NCBI RefSeq assembly: GCF_902459505.1
Contig: NC_047100.1
Coordinates: 30,504,469-30,568,468, forward strand
Source: Geotrypetes seraphini
Taxonomy: Eukaryota; Chordata; Amphibia; Gymnophiona; Dermophiidae
Length of the DNA: 64,000 nucleotides
Reading direction: 5' to 3'
A program made the translations under genes and the position numbers. A model generated the notes under the pieces. The model worked only from the letters and a program-made list of their open reading frames with translations. It was not told the DNA's origin and made no database searches. This document shows positions 1 to 12,299 of this stretch, one piece after another. The first letter of the stretch is position 1. Each line of letters begins with the position of its first letter.

Positions 1-880
1 CTCAATAATCATAATTTATAAGAAACAAATACATTAAAACAGCACTTACTTAATAAACTTTAAAGCACTTAAAAAAAAAAAAAAATCTAGAAAATCAGCA
101 TTGATAAACCTCCCTAAACTAAAATGTTTTCAACAGAAAGTTGAAACAGTCATCGCCAAGCCCTCAGGTAATAATTGGCTCCAGAACAGTCCACACACAC
201 AGAATATAGATTTCCTGTAGTCCTGGTGGTGAATTTCAGGAACAAATGTGACGACCAGAGGGGAACATAAGTTCCGCCTTGGTCAATAAATACAAAGGTA
301 GTGTAACAAAACTGGAGATGTTTTAAAAACAAGTAGCAACGATCTGTAAGAAATACAACACTCAACTGGCTATTGGTGGAATTGTTGAAGAAGAGGAGTG
401 ATGTTTTCATATCTACAAGTTCCAGTTATGAACCTTGCCACGGAGTCCTGAGCAGCCTGTAAAAATCTTAAATATTTCTTTGGAATTAGCAAGGCATTAG
501 AATAGTCCAAAAGAGGGAAAATCAGACTTTGAGTTTGAATCACCAAGGCCCTCTTTGATTAGACAGCCACAGTGGAGCAGCAATGGATGTCTCTAGGAGT
601 GTGGGACATTCAGCGCAAATGATTAGAACTGACCTCAAAGGGTGTAAAAGCCTCAACTTTTGTGAAGATGAAAGGGTGGATTTCTTATAGTGTTCAAATA
701 TCTCTCTCTCTTTTTAAGCTAAGTGCTCTTAGGAGTTTTAAGTGGTCTTACAAATGAAGTCACAGAAGCAGTATTGGAAAATCATGACTGGAAAGCAAAA
801 TGATTTTCTTCTCCTCGTTGAATTTGAGGTGATCCTACAGTCTTATGTGAATTCTGCCTAATTGGAATTTCAGTGCAATT
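1..880. other. AT-rich stretch, no gene recognised
   Basis: No protein, RNA gene or clear repeat is recognised here. It is AT-rich with short poly-A and poly-T runs and stops in all frames. It could be intron or UTR of a gene fired from the CpG-rich block that follows, but nothing in it proves that. Confidence 0.3.
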
Positions 881-884
881 TCCT

Positions 885-1490
885 GATTTTGACTCGACCT
901 CATTCGCTGTATATTGACGTTGACTACCGGGGCGAAGCTCGTCCGAGCACACAGGTGCCTAGGTTGCCTTGAGGGGACGCCACGGCCGCCTCTCATTGGC
1001 CAGCCCGAAATCGGCCGCCAAAACGTGCGCCAGCCAATGGGCGAGGACAGCGCGGGGCCAGGCGCGCGCAGCCTTCTTCCCCGCGACGTCAAGGTCCGGA
1101 CCAGCCAATCGCTGCCCCCGTCCCACACAGTCACCTCCCCACCCGCTTCAGGCGTGAGAAGCGGCAGCTGCAACCCGGCGTTTGGACGAACCACAGCCGA
1201 GGCGACACATGGGCAGAAGTGGCAGCCTACACTCGGGCAAGGTCAAGCGCAGAGAAAGCGGAACATGTCACTTACGCTCTCGGGGGCGGGGGATCCAATG
1301 CCTCGCTCGGGCTCTCCTGCAACACAGCTGCGATGCGGCCAAAGACAGACGGAGGATTGAGCGCACTGGCAAGTTGGACAGGCAGGGAGCCCGAGGAGGG
1401 GCGGGGCCTCTCGCTGCCCTACTGACTCCGCCCCCCGGCGCTCGTCCAATCGCCACGCCTCTCGAGTCCCTGCTCCAAAGAGCTTACACG
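885..1490. promoter_or_regulatory. CpG-rich orphan promoter with four CCAAT boxes
   Basis: A sharply bounded CpG-rich block in an AT-rich setting. It carries four CCAAT-type motifs on either strand: ATTGG at 994-998, CCAAT at 1034-1038, 1105-1109 and 1446-1450. There is also a GGGCGGGG-like GC box near 1400. Clustered CCAAT boxes at tens-of-bases spacing are typical of NF-Y-bound, TATA-less promoters, often bidirectional. Open frames across it in several directions are a by-product of GC content and match no family I know. The gene it serves is probably left of the window or has non-coding first exons here. Confidence 0.5.
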
Positions 1491-2014
1491 CGTCGCCTTT
1501 CAATCCATTTCTGCTTTGCATACAAGCTGTAACAGGTGCCAGAGGATGGCCATTAAATAAGTCATAATAAAACTTACCTTCTAGTCTCCTATCAAACAAT
1601 ATTTACTGTACAAGTCATGCTCTTTTCCTTGTATTCTGAATTGCTGTTCTTGCTGGTTGATTTTTGTTCACTTTACTCTTAATGATTTAAATAAAGAATG
1701 TTCCAACTCCAAAATCAATCTGTACATTAACGGCTAGTAGCCGCTTAAATGGTTACAGCACAGCTTACTGCAAAACTGGCACAAGTGATAGGGTTGTCTT
1801 TAATTATAACATGCTGAACTCTGCTAAGAACTTACAGACTAGGGCAGGGAGATGATATTATTAAGGCGTTGGTTACTGATACACACAAGTATAACTTGTG
1901 ATGTTTAAAATCTTCTATGGCCAAGCACTACAATATCCCCCAGATGCTAAATATGGCACCCAAATTTACCTATGCAAAATCGCTTCTTTTTTTTTTTACC
2001 TGGGTTTACCATAT

Positions 2015-2460
2015 TTTCAACAGTAAAACCCCCTACACATAGCCCTGCCCCATTCTGTTACACCCTCGTAGGGGATCAGGGTTTGGGGGGGGAGTGGCTT
2101 GTGGGTTTATGGGGGTGCTGGCAGGAGGGACTGGACATCCCTCCTGCTGACCAGCTTGTGGTAGGGTTTGGGGGTTCCCTGCCACAGCTGATCACGGCTG
2201 GGAGATTTTCTTGCCACGATCAGTTTGTCGGCCGCACTGAAATGTAGGCACCTATCATGGCCCTAGGGATAAGCCTGGGGCCACTTAAGCTCATCTAAGG
2301 CCACTTCCGGCCAAAACCATGCCCACACCCAGCCTTGGGGGAGCTTAAGCATCCCTAGGCACCTCCCTGCCTTGGGTTGTTGTTTTTTTTTTTTTTAAAC
2401 CATGCATCCCTATTGGCTGGTTAGACAGCAGTAGGACGCCATTTATAGAATTTGGCCCTA
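2015..2460. repeat. MITE-like DNA element remnant
   Basis: A GC-richer block with a run of short mirrored segments around TCCCTCCTGC, ending in a phrase meaning roughly 'tttatagaatttggccct'. A related block lies at 7775-8560. Both share the GGCAGGAGGGA core and a nearby GATCA-rich inverted segment. This suggests two members of one non-autonomous DNA-transposon family. Terminal repeats and target duplications were not resolved, so the family is left unnamed. Confidence 0.35.
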
Positions 2461-2543
2461 AAGATACAATGTGAGAAATAAGAGAACCAAGAAAAAACAG
2501 AGCCCTGAAATCCAAGTGAGGACAGAGCATCAAGGAGAAGGTG

Positions 2544-2672
2544 GTGGTCTAGAGCAGTGTTTCTCAACTTCAAGCCAAGTACCCCCTATGTCTAACAAAT
2601 ACCAACCTAGTACACCTGCCCAATTTCTTCCATCGATTTTTCATATACACACAATATAATCTTATTAATACA
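2544..2672 (+). repeat. hAT-type MITE fragment hit by Helitron 1
   Basis: Starts with CAGTGTTTCTCAAC, a common hAT (Charlie-like) terminus, and is cut by the Helitron that begins at 2673. A short matching phrase (ataatcttattaa) recurs near 13990-14015, suggesting a second member of the family there. Confidence 0.35.
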
Positions 2673-4728
2673 CTAGTCTTTAAGCCCGTTACATTAACGG
2701 GTGCTAGAATATTTATCTGTCTTTCTTTATTTCTGTCTCTTTCTGCCGCTGTCTTTCTTTCTTTCTGTCTCTCTCCCTGCCCCTGTCTCCTTCTTTCTGT
2801 CTCCCTCCCTCCCACTATCTGTCTCTCTCCCTGCCCCCTATGCAGCAGCATTTCTCTCCCCCTCCACTTCCCTGTGCAGTAGCTACATCAGCATTCCTTC
2901 CCCATTTCCCTGTGCTGCAGCATTTCCCTCCCCCCACATACACACACACTTCCCTGTGGTCTCTCTGTCTGTTTGTTTTGGTGTTTGTCTCTTTGCCTGC
3001 TGTATGTGTGGGTTTTTTGTGGGGGGGTTTTCTGTGTGTGTTGGTTGGCAGGTTAACTTGCTTCCCAGTAGCGGTAGCTGGATGGGGCTGGAGACCCATT
3101 GTTGAGTAGTTGGTATTATCCAATCAGTGATGATACTGTGGGGGCCCAGTTCTAGATTGTCTTTCACTACCATCCCAGCTAAACACAACTGGTGGGTCAA
3201 CTGTTGTGGAGAGAATAACCGGTCCCGGGGAACCGGCGGAGGAAGCAGTCGAGAGCTACCCGCAGCCGCCATCCAGGATCTTCCCTCACATACACCTATC
3301 ACCGGCCGGAAGGGAGCTGAGGATGAGCGTCACTGCCGTAAAAGCGCCAAAGCTCATAGGAATTCTATGAGTATCGGAGCTTTTACCACAGTGGCCTGCA
3401 ATAAACCCCAACACAACTTGATAAAAGGGCCTTTAGATTTGTGATGATAGGAAAAGGAGAGACACAATTTTTTGTTATACTTTGCTTTAAAATAGGTAAA
3501 ATGCATTACTCTTCATCCCCTTGATATAAAATAGGCTGTCAGATTTAAGCAGCTAGTCAGGTTTACCAATATGCCTTAGGGGCTATGAGAAAAAAAACCA
3601 AAACCAAAAACACGTAGGTTTCATACAAAACAAAAGTGTTGCATCGGTCCAATAAATTTAAGCAGATTTCTCCTGTAAAAACCAGCTCTGCTGAGTGACA
3701 TACATTTCAATAGCATGTGTGGGGGAACTGCAGGTCGTATTAAAGGTCAGATATAGAGAGGCCCATCAATGCCCTGTGAAAAACGGGTCAACATCAGACC
3801 ATGCTGTCCTATTTTTTGAATGCCAAGCGTATTACCTTCCCTTTCTCTCCATGGGTTTAGGCCAGGGGTGTCCAATGTCGGTCCTCGAGGGCCCCAATCC
3901 AGTCGGGTTTTCAGGATTTCCCCAATGAATATGCATGAGATCTATTAGCATACAATGAAAGCAGTGCATGCAAATAGACCTCATGTATATTCATTGGGGA
4001 AATCCTGAAAATCCAACTGGACTGCGGCCCTCGAGGACCGACATTGGACACCCCTAGGTTAGGCAGACTCATGTTCATCAAAGCCGAGGATGAGCGTCCG
4101 GACCTCCGAGCAGCCCCCGAAACCACCCAGCAGCTCTGACCTGGCCGATGTCGCTCCGGCCTAGCAGCCTCCCGGGTGCGAAGCTGCCGTGTGCCTTAAG
4201 GCAGCTCCTGAACACAGCGCTGCCCTCCTGGCATTGTCGGTCAACGCTGAGCCACTGGGGGCAGATAACCGAGCCATCCGCGGACAGACTGTGCGAGGCG
4301 GGTGGCTACACGGATCACCGGGGACTGCTGGAGCTGCCGTGCGAGCTGACTGAGGGGGTGGCAGCGGGTGGGCAGTGGCGCTGCTGCTGGTGTCAGAGCT
4401 GGTGACAGGACAAAGGCACGCCGAGTCAGAGCTTCGTATTGGTCTGCGTCTTCCCTACTGTCCGCCGGCAAGACCGCGAGAGAGGAGCCTGCATGGACCG
4501 AACAGGCCGAGCCCCAACCAGTTTAACGCTCCAGTGGCTCCTCTCATGATCGCCGCCTTCTCCGACTTTTACCGGGCCCTTTGAAAGCAACGCTAGGTGG
4601 AGAGCAGGGAGGCTGTTGTGAGGTAATAAGCGCGCATGCGCACTCGTGCCGCCACACCCCGACAGAAGAGGGATCAGGGAACACGCGGCGCGAGTGCACA
4701 TGCGCGCTTAGCATTTTATTATTATAGA
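2673..4728 (-). mobile_element. Non-autonomous Helitron, copy 1
   Basis: Read on the minus strand it begins TC directly after an A (4728) and ends CTAG directly before a T (2673), the A|T insertion and TC...CTRR ends of Helitrons. Just inside the 3' end is a hairpin with stem CCGTTA/TAACGG about 11 bases from CTAG, the expected Helitron terminator. The 5' end reads TCTATAATAATAAAATGC, then a GCGCGCATG block shared with the other two copies. Inside are polypyrimidine tracts (2700-2960) and a nested hAT MITE (3863-4057). No Rep/helicase coding was seen, so it would need a partner for movement. Confidence 0.72.
3863..4057. mobile_element. Palindromic hAT MITE nested in Helitron 1
   Basis: About 195 bp whose two halves are reverse complements: it starts CAGGGGTGTCCAATG and ends CATTGGACACCCCTAG. 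The flanks GTTTAGGC and GTTAGGCA could be an 8-bp duplication with one indel. Same family as the copy at 12092-12285. It lies wholly inside a Helitron, so it is the younger insertion. Confidence 0.65.
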
Positions 4729-5930
4729 TAATGGTAACCACAAAATTTTAAAGAAACCCAATGTACCCTTATGCACAGAAATTGTTAATTTATCATTTAT
4801 ATTCAGGGTTATTTTACCACAAATTGTGCCATTCTATCTGCCAAACTAGCATAACCTAATGGTAGCCTCACACATCAGCTGGGTTGAATGCAATATACAC
4901 TTTACTTTTAAATATAGTAAATTCATTAATTTTATTTCAGGGGAAAAGAACCCCAGATACTCTATTGTTTGCTACAAAAGCAGCAATTAAAAGGGACATT
5001 TAGCTTAAGTAAAAATTCCCCCAAAAAGGTCATATGTGAAACAGATTGATCTCTTGCGGATTTAGACAAAATTTCCAGTTTGTGCAGATGTGCTACTCTT
5101 ACCGGCTTTATTTGCAGCAAGACTAGATTGAGCTTATCATTTTGAAGAGAATTTTTGAATGTTTTCTGACAAAAGAGGATAAATTAAAAAATAATTGCAG
5201 GTTTTTTTGGACCTATGAATGACAAATAATATGCCCCTTTAATTCCTCCTTTTGTAGCATTAAAAGTGGATGCCTGAAGTCCTTTTTCTCTGAAATAAAA
5301 TAAATGAACTGTATAAAAATGTAAATAAGTGTGGCAAGAAGTTAAACAACCTGGATATATATTACATTCATCCCAGTTGATGTGGGTGGAGTTACAATGC
5401 TGGCTGGGTTGGAATATAACGGTAGTCCACATTGATAACCTCCCCTTAAGTTAATATTACATTTAACACTTACGTTTTACCCTGGATTATGTATTTGCTT
5501 TAAATGTCTACATGTTTACAGAGAGAGAACCCTTGCCACCATGCTGCCAAACATTTCTGGGGTAGAGATCGCCAAGGCGCTGGTGCCAGGGTGGTCTGGG
5601 GTGGAGTTGGGTCGAAGCCAGAAGATATGTTGGCACTGGCAATATTCCATGCTGCTGCCCATATACCTAACAAAACACAGAGGACTGCAGAACACAAAGT
5701 CCTTTCTGTGCCCGTTAGGTATATGGCTACAATAACTCATTATCTGCCAGCAGCTGCATAATCTCTGCCCAAAACCTAGATATTCAACTGCAATGCCCAG
5801 ACAGAGCCTGGCATTGAATATCCAAGTCTACTTTAGCTTTAAAACTGGTGCCTGCTGCAGGCTGAATATCCCTATCCCCTCCCCACTCCACACCCAAAAA
5901 GGGCATGAGGAGGGGAGTGTGTGGCACAGT
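4729..5930. other. Unassigned AT-rich stretch
   Basis: About 1.2 kb with no recognised gene or named repeat. Open frames are short and overlap on opposite strands. Nothing supports a splice-bounded exon. Confidence 0.3.
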
Positions 5931-5934
5931 GGTT

Positions 5935-6145
5935 AAAGCTACAGCCTCAGCACCCTGAGGTTGAGGGTTCAAACCCACGCTGCTCCTTGTGACCCTGGGC
6001 AAGTCACTTAATCCCCCCATTGCCCCATGTACATTAGATAGACAGATAGGGAAAAATGCTTGAGTACCTGAATAAAATAATGTAAACCATTCTGAGCTCT
6101 CTTGTGAGAATGGTATAGAAAATTGAATAAATAAATAAATAGTAA
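5935..6145 (+). repeat. tRNA-derived CORE-type SINE
   Basis: The head reads GTGGTTAAAGCTACAGC (A-box region) followed by GGTTCAAACCC (B box), the pol III promoter layout of a tRNA-derived SINE. Behind it comes TGACCCTGGGCAAGTCACTT, which matches the conserved core of CORE-SINEs such as MIR. The 3' end is an (AAAT)n tail at about 6122-6140. An antisense phrase of a LINE 3' end (ATGACGGCAGATAAA) follows at 6145-6200. Confidence 0.75.
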
Positions 6146-6261
6146 ATGACGGCAGATAAAAACCTACGTGGTCCATCCAGTCTGCCCAACATTCATACTG
6201 ATCAAAGCAATGTTGAACCAACAATCTAAAATTATTCATTTTACTTGCTAGGTTCCTCTAT

Positions 6262-7770
6262 AAGATGTCCTCCCCTCTTCCCCCACGTTAGGTAAGATCT
6301 GCACTCGGATGATACAAATGTGGTATAAAATACATATACTTGGCTCCTGCTGTGTCTTGTCATATACGTAACACAGACCGTAGAAGTTCTTCTGGTATCC
6401 GTCACATTGCTGGAGTCACCATCAAAGCTAACTCCAGCCTATCCCAATCTATCTTGTCATTTCAGTTGTGGCACACACCTAAGTCAACAGAGAAGAACCC
6501 GAGTGCGAAGGGTGAGCAGTAGGGCCGCAGAGTGGAGGGATGAGAGGTTGGTTCCCTTCTACTGACATCATCCAGCCATGGCTGATATCAGATCGCTCAA
6601 GAAAGGATGTTTTTCACCGATGAAAACTCAATGCCCCTAGCATTTAATTCTACGAGACTGAAATCTGAAGCTCTTCTTTCTGAAGCTTACAGTCTAATAA
6701 GGGTGAAATCATTTATGAAGTGTCTGTTAGACTGAGGTGGGCTTTCAACCATGGTGTGTTGCAGTAGCTTCTCTTTCATGTGTGCCTTTCACCGATTTAT
6801 GAGATAAAGTCCTGAGAAGTGGATTGGAAGTCTCAGGTACAAGCACAGTCTGTACTATTCACATTGAAACCAGTTATGCCGATAGGAAAAACCAGCAGTG
6901 TCTGGACAGAAAAGGCAGGTATCTGGCAAAGAGAGCAGTCAGACGCTCCCTCTCTGCCTATTGCAGAAACAGATCAAATCAGATAATACAAACTTGAAAC
7001 TGAACATGGGAACCTGGCTGCTGTTGGAGCCAATCCAGCTTGGAGCAGGGTGAAACAGAAAGCTTACCTTCTGTTCATGTCCCCTTCCCCAAAGCCTATG
7101 AATAAATAGTTTCAAGGTTGTTCTGCTTATCAGTTTGTGCAATTTACTGGTTTTTCTAAACTGTTCCAGTCTAAAAGTCAAATGGAGGAAATCATAACCT
7201 TTTCTCCTCCTCATGTCATTTCATGGAAAATAACAACTCTTTCTAAAACAATTGCAAACCAGGGTGATAAGATAAGGTAAACACAGTGTCACCCAGGAAC
7301 TTTTGCTGGATAAAGGATGAAGACCTATAAGCAGTACAAAGATGTTTGAGGATGTTATCATTGGAAAGGCCTCTGTCACTGTGAAGTCAGAAACACAGTA
7401 GGTTATAATCTCAGAACAGTTCTGAAGAACAATATCCCCCAACAGAGCCTGTCTTTGAACTGGAAGTTACAAAATGAAAGATCCCCTCATGTTCAGCTTT
7501 TCATTCTGACCATTTGCAAGTTGTGTCAAAGTTTGATTCAAATGCAAACTTTAGCCTGCTTAATTGTTTAACTCACAAATTTACTTGATGATCTGACATA
7601 CAAATCCATCAAGCAGGCAATTTTCAAAAGACGTCTATCTGCCTTATCATAGAAGCTAGATTCAGAGATGTCAAGCTATTTGATTCCATGAGGGAGACTT
7701 TTTGGCCAGTCCTAAGTTTGAACTTACATCCCAAAGCAGTGTAGTATTTGGTACGTGACTAGCTACTGAG
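6262..7770. other. Unassigned stretch
   Basis: About 1.5 kb with no gene, RNA or named repeat recognised. Frames over 60 codons exist on the minus strand (near 6940-7440) but have no known domain and no convincing splice borders. Confidence 0.3.
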
Positions 7771-7774
7771 GGCT

Positions 7775-8560
7775 AGATACACTAAAGTGTCCGATCATCG
7801 CTACACTGGTTTGACTGGTTTAGCAACCCAATCGTATTTGCCAACCCAATGTCCAAAATGGCTCACCATGTAGTTTTCTGTGTGGTCCTACACTCTCTAA
7901 CTCTGGAATGCAAATGAGGTCATTCATGTTAAAACCAGGCAACCGACTGATGCCCTAAACGGGTCGACAGGATCAACCCGGAACAGCCAACAAGTCTAAC
8001 CTGTCGGTAACTGTGTTACCGATAGGTCTGGCAGTGTTTTTCTTCTATGAGAACAGATACTGTGCCCATAAAAAATAAATGTCATGCCCACTCCCTCCTG
8101 CCACCGTGAACCAACCAGCCCACATTGAGCCCCCCCCCCATCACTATGCTACCCCAACTGACCCATCTCCTTCCCTTCCCTGCTCCCCTTCCTAAAAAAA
8201 CAAAAAAATTGGCAGGAGGGATGTCCAGGCATCAGGGGGGGTGGGGGGGGGAAGATTGCAATCACGGCAGAAGAGATTAGGCATCTCTCCTGCCATGATA
8301 GTTATCGGTTTGTGTGTGTGTGGGGGGGGGAGGTTGCCTGGGATGCTGAGCTGATCATGGCAGCTGCAATCAGCTTAGCGGCCAGATTAGGAATTTATAC
8401 TTGCTTTGACTTGGTCTAAGTCAAAACGTATAAGTTCCTTCTGGCAACCTGTCAAACCTTTTTGGTTATGGCTGCCAGACTACTAAGTCTAGGTCGGCCC
8501 ACCTCCTGCCCTTTCCACTCCTGCAAAAACACCCCTTTTCACCCCTGTTCAGGAGGCAGG
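7775..8560. repeat. MITE-like element related to 2015-2460
   Basis: Shares the GGCAGGAGGGATGTCCAG type core, G-runs and GATCA-rich mirrored segments with the block at 2015-2460. The left part (from about 7775, 'gagggctagatacactaaag') resembles the termini of amphibian and reptile MITEs. The exact ends were not fixed. Confidence 0.35.
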
Positions 8561-8586
8561 GTATAGGGCTAAACTGGTTTTAGATA

Positions 8587-9222
8587 CAGTGGTACCTTGG
8601 ATTACGAGCATAATCCGTTCCAGGAGCATGCTCGTAATCCAAAATGCTCGTTTATCAAAGCGAGTTTCCCCATAGGAAATAATGGAAACTCGCTTTGATA
8701 CGTTCCCCCCCCCCCCTGAGGCCAGGGCGCTGCCCCCCCCCCACACGTGAACCGGCACCCCCCGTGAGAACAGGCACCCCCCGCCCGACCAACTTTAACT
8801 CACCCCCCCCTTTGGCATCGTCACGCAGCCCACAAGAGTTGGTGCCGCTTGAAGATTTTCTTCTTCCCAGTCTCTGCCGGCTTTGAGCATGCAACTGCGC
8901 GAGGGAGAATTATAAGGACTTGAGCATGCGCAGATGCATGCTCAAAGCCGGCAGAGACTGGGAAGAAGATCTTCAAGCGGCACCACCTCTTGTGGGCTGC
9001 GTGCCGGTGCCAAAGGGGGGGTGAGCTAAAGTTGGTCGGGCGGGGGGTGCTGATTCGAGTGGGAGGGGGCCCTTTGCGAGTGGGGGGGGGAGCGATGCCG
9101 GTTATCGGGGGGTGCTCGCAAATGAGTCAACACTCAGTTTGCGAGACACGTTTTGCGAGAATGTTTTGCTCGTCTTGCAAAACACTCGCAAACCGGGTTA
9201 CTCACAAACCGAGGTTTGACTG
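8587..9222. mobile_element. Foldback MITE, Tc1/mariner-like, copy 1
   Basis: Begins CAGTGGTACCTTGGATTACG and ends in the reverse complement of a similar phrase, flanked by TA on both sides (8585-8586 and 9223-9224). The TA target site and long terminal inversions suggest a Tc1/mariner-type non-autonomous element. The middle holds G/C homopolymer runs and a central palindrome around 8845-8990 (GAAGAAGATCTTCAAGCGG and its mirror). The same family occurs at 39606-40276. Confidence 0.68.
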
Positions 9223-9494
9223 TACATCTAAAACCAGCTTTGATTATTGGTACTTGGACGATCTGTCTTTTTTATCGTCCAAGTACCGACTTAGGCCACT
9301 TTCTGTACATTGTTTTTTTTTTGGGGGGGGGGGGGTTTATTATGAGCCCCATAAGCATATACATACATAAAGATATACAGTATATCTAACTCCTTCCCAT
9401 GGCCATACGATTCCAGTACTCAGTTTTGTGTCCATACACTCTGCCACTGCATTCAGCCATTAGCTTTGAAGGCAGTCTATCAAGTTCATAAGCA

Positions 9495-10070
9495 TAACAA
9501 GTTCAAGTTTATTAATATTTGATGAATCGCTTAATCGGTTTGCTAAGCGATGTACAAAATTATAAAAAAAGAATAGAAATACAAAATAAAACTAATCAAA
9601 TAACAAAATATTTAACAAGACAAATGACAAATATTTAACGACAGGACAAACTTGAATTGAAGGGAGAGGAGGGGAAGTTACAACTTTTTCATTGCGAAGA
9701 AAAAACAAAAAGAGGAAGAACAAAAGGGGACGGGGGAGTTAAAAGTCTAAGTATAAAAAGTGATGCTCAAATTTAAATGTTAAAAGCGTCTTTAAAAAGA
9801 TGAGTTTTCAGACATTTTTTAAAGGAAGTGAGATCTTTTTCATTTTTAATATATTGTGGTAATGAGTTCCACAATTGGGGGCCCATTACGGAAAACATGT
9901 CGGATCTTCTAGTACCAATTATTTTCAAGGATGGTATAGTTAAGAGATTCTGGGTGGATGATCTAAGAGGTCGCGTGGTATTAAGGGGTGTTAACATTCC
10001 GGCTATAACCATCTTCTTTTTCTTCCAGTCCTTCACAGATCTCCTGACTAATTCAAAGCTTTTCTAGAAA
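9495..10070 (-). mobile_element. LINE 3' end, L2/Jockey-superfamily type
   Basis: On the minus strand 10036-9773 encodes an 87-residue stretch containing PQLWNSLPQYI and SFKKCLKTHLF. This is the usual C-terminal signature of L2/Rex/Jockey-like LINE ORF2 proteins (WNSLP...FK..LKTHLF). The 3' tail region follows towards 9495. It is 5' truncated, as most LINE copies are. No reverse transcriptase core is present. Confidence 0.6.
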
Positions 10071-10656
10071 AAAAGGTACCTTGTTGTTAGGTAGAGGTAG
10101 GTGCCATCCATTTGCACCCGTGTTACCACTTAGGTATCTGCTTGCAATTATCATTTTCATTCGCCAGTTCTCATAGATACATTTTGAACTTCTGTGTGGT
10201 AGCATATATCTTATCAATGTTGCCGGAGCTCATTGGGTTACATCATCTGTTTTCTGAAGAATACAATTACTGTTCTTGCTTTTTTCTGTTTTGCAGTCAC
10301 AATTATGCTAATCTGTTTCTAAAATCAGTAGAAAAATTATAAATAGCAATTAAATGGGAGTAAAAGACCGAATGAAATAAAAATTGCCCACACACAAACA
10401 CCTCGAAGATTGTTCCCTGAAATCCCAGGAGGCTCCTGAACTTCTGTCATGAGATGATTAAGCAAGTTATAGCATGAGATAGCTCCCAAGTGTTCAAGTC
10501 AATCTTGTGATTTCTTTACGCTCTCTGGCATCCTGTTCAGGGTCAGTGCACGGGAATAAAGATGCCCTTCAGTCTTGCATCCCCTCTACAATTAATTTTC
10601 AGACTAGATCCCTTTTCTCTTAGAGTTTGATATTAAACAAAGAGCCCTCAGAGAAA

Positions 10657-11468
10657 TCCTACTAAAAATAATAATAACCCTTACCCGCGCATGCGTAGTT
10701 GAAACAGCATGATCCCTGCTGCCGTGATTTGTGCTTCTGTGCCATGTTCCATTTGCGGTGCGTGCGCAGCGGTGGTCTATGGCAGTTTGATTTGTCGATG
10801 TCGCTTCCAGCCTAGGGCCCTCCTCATTGCCGGGTCCTGCTCCTGCCTTCGCGCAAAAAGAAAATAGGTGGGACGAAGGACCGGAGCAAGCAGGAGCAGT
10901 GATCTACTGCTGCTGACTACTGTGTGAGACCCGGGAGAAGGGGGGGGGGGGTGAGAAACGCTACTGATGGCTGGTCTACTACAGGACAGGGTGAGCAGGG
11001 AAGAGATGCTGCTGGACAGGGGGGAGGGAAAAGGAAGGGAGAAGGGCTACTGCAGGACAGGGGAAGCAGGCAAGGGGTGCTGCTGCTGCACAGGGAAGTG
11101 GGGGGGGGGGAGAGGCCAGGGAGAAAACTTGCTATGTTTTGGGGGAAGAGGTGTGCTAGGGGGCAGGCATCAATCTTGGTTTGCTCTGGGGTAGGGGAGA
11201 CAGAAGGGGGCCACGGAGAGAGACATAAAGAAAGGCAGGCAGTGCACAAGAATGAAAGACAGACGCACACAGAAAGACAATGGGCAGGGAGAGACAGACA
11301 GAAAGCAAGAAAGAAAGACAGGGGGCCAGAGAGACAGACAGCAGCCAAGCAGATAGAAAGAAAAAAAAAAACCAGACAGCTCACACGGTAAGTTTTCATT
11401 AAATTTTGTGATCTGTTAAGTCTACACATCTATTCTAGCACCCATTAATCTAACTTCTTAAACACTGA
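10657..11468 (+). mobile_element. Non-autonomous Helitron, copy 3
   Basis: Starts A|TCCTACTAAAAATAATAA, followed by the CCCGCGCATGCG block shared with copies 1 and 2. It ends CTTAAACACTGA|T, with CTGA fitting the Helitron CTRR rule. The 3' hairpin is weaker than in the other copies (CCCATTAATCTAACTT). The core is polypurine: GGGGGG runs, GCTGCTGCACAGG units and GAAAGACAG tracts. It is the shortest of the three and on the opposite strand to them. No protein-coding capacity is recognised. Confidence 0.65.
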
Positions 11469-11914
11469 TAACATTATAAAATATTGCTTTATATTATTTG
11501 TGAATCTATTTATTTTGGTTTCTTGATCTAGAACTCTTTGACTGTCATGTCATGTGCATTTCCTGTGAAGTTTTGAGTATCTCTAGCATATTCTTCCTTC
11601 TCTCTCTTCTAGGGTCTAATTTATAGATTCAGTAAAAATGGCATTCAAATTTAGCAATGCAATGATACACACTAAGCTCAGATTCTGTAATGGCAGGTTT
11701 ATATAGACTTGCCTTTATGAAATATTAGCTTCAGCCCACATTAGGCACAAGCATTCTCACACCAAAGGCTTGTGTAAATGCTGGCAAGGAAGTCCCAGAC
11801 GTTAGGCAGAAGTAGCGGAATGCTTTTTTGTTTGGGGGAGGGGACCTGAAAGCTCTACCCCAGACCCCACCCCTATAATAGTACTAATTATAATACCATT
11901 TTTTCCATTCATTT

Positions 11915-12045
11915 TTCATATATACTGTAATAGGCCTCTCCCCTCTTAAAGTCAATCAATTTGTACCTTTGCTTAATCTTTGTAAACCGCATAGAACTTC
12001 ATGGTATTGCGGTATATAAGCTGTTATTATTATTATTATTATAGG
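11915..12045 (+). mobile_element. LINE 3' tail with (TTA)n, L2-like
   Basis: Contains the phrase 'tttgtaaaccgcatagaac...tggtattgcggtatataagc' followed by a (TTA)n tail at 12026-12042. The same phrase appears inverted at 50082-50120 beside an L2-like ORF, which ties this tail to that LINE group. Confidence 0.55.
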
Positions 12046-12091
12046 GCGATGGTTCGTGGGGTAAGCTATGGCAAAATTTAATAGCCTATGG

Positions 12092-12285
12092 TAGGGGTAG
12101 GCAATTCCAGTCCTCGAGAGCCAGAGCCAGATCAGGTTTTCAGGATATCCACAATGAATATGTATGAGATGGATTTGCATGCACTGCCTCCCTGAGATGC
12201 AAATCTATCTCATGCATATTTATTGTGGATATCCTGAAAACCTGACCTGGCTCCAGCTCTTGAGGACCGGAATTGCTTACCCCTG
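12092..12285. mobile_element. Palindromic hAT MITE with 8-bp target duplication
   Basis: The termini are TAGGGGTAGGCAATTCC and its near mirror ending CCCTG. The element is bounded on each side by the identical 8-mer GCCTATGG (12084-12091 and 12286-12293), the target-duplication length of hAT transposons. The two halves are reverse complements over most of their length. It belongs to the same group as 3863-4057, and its perfect duplication suggests a younger insertion. Confidence 0.8.
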
Positions 12286-12299
12286 GCCTATGGGGTCAA

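Noticed and set aside
835-1194. Minus-strand 119-residue frame over the CpG island
   Set aside because: No recognisable protein family, and open frames in several directions are expected in CpG-rich DNA. Kept as promoter only.
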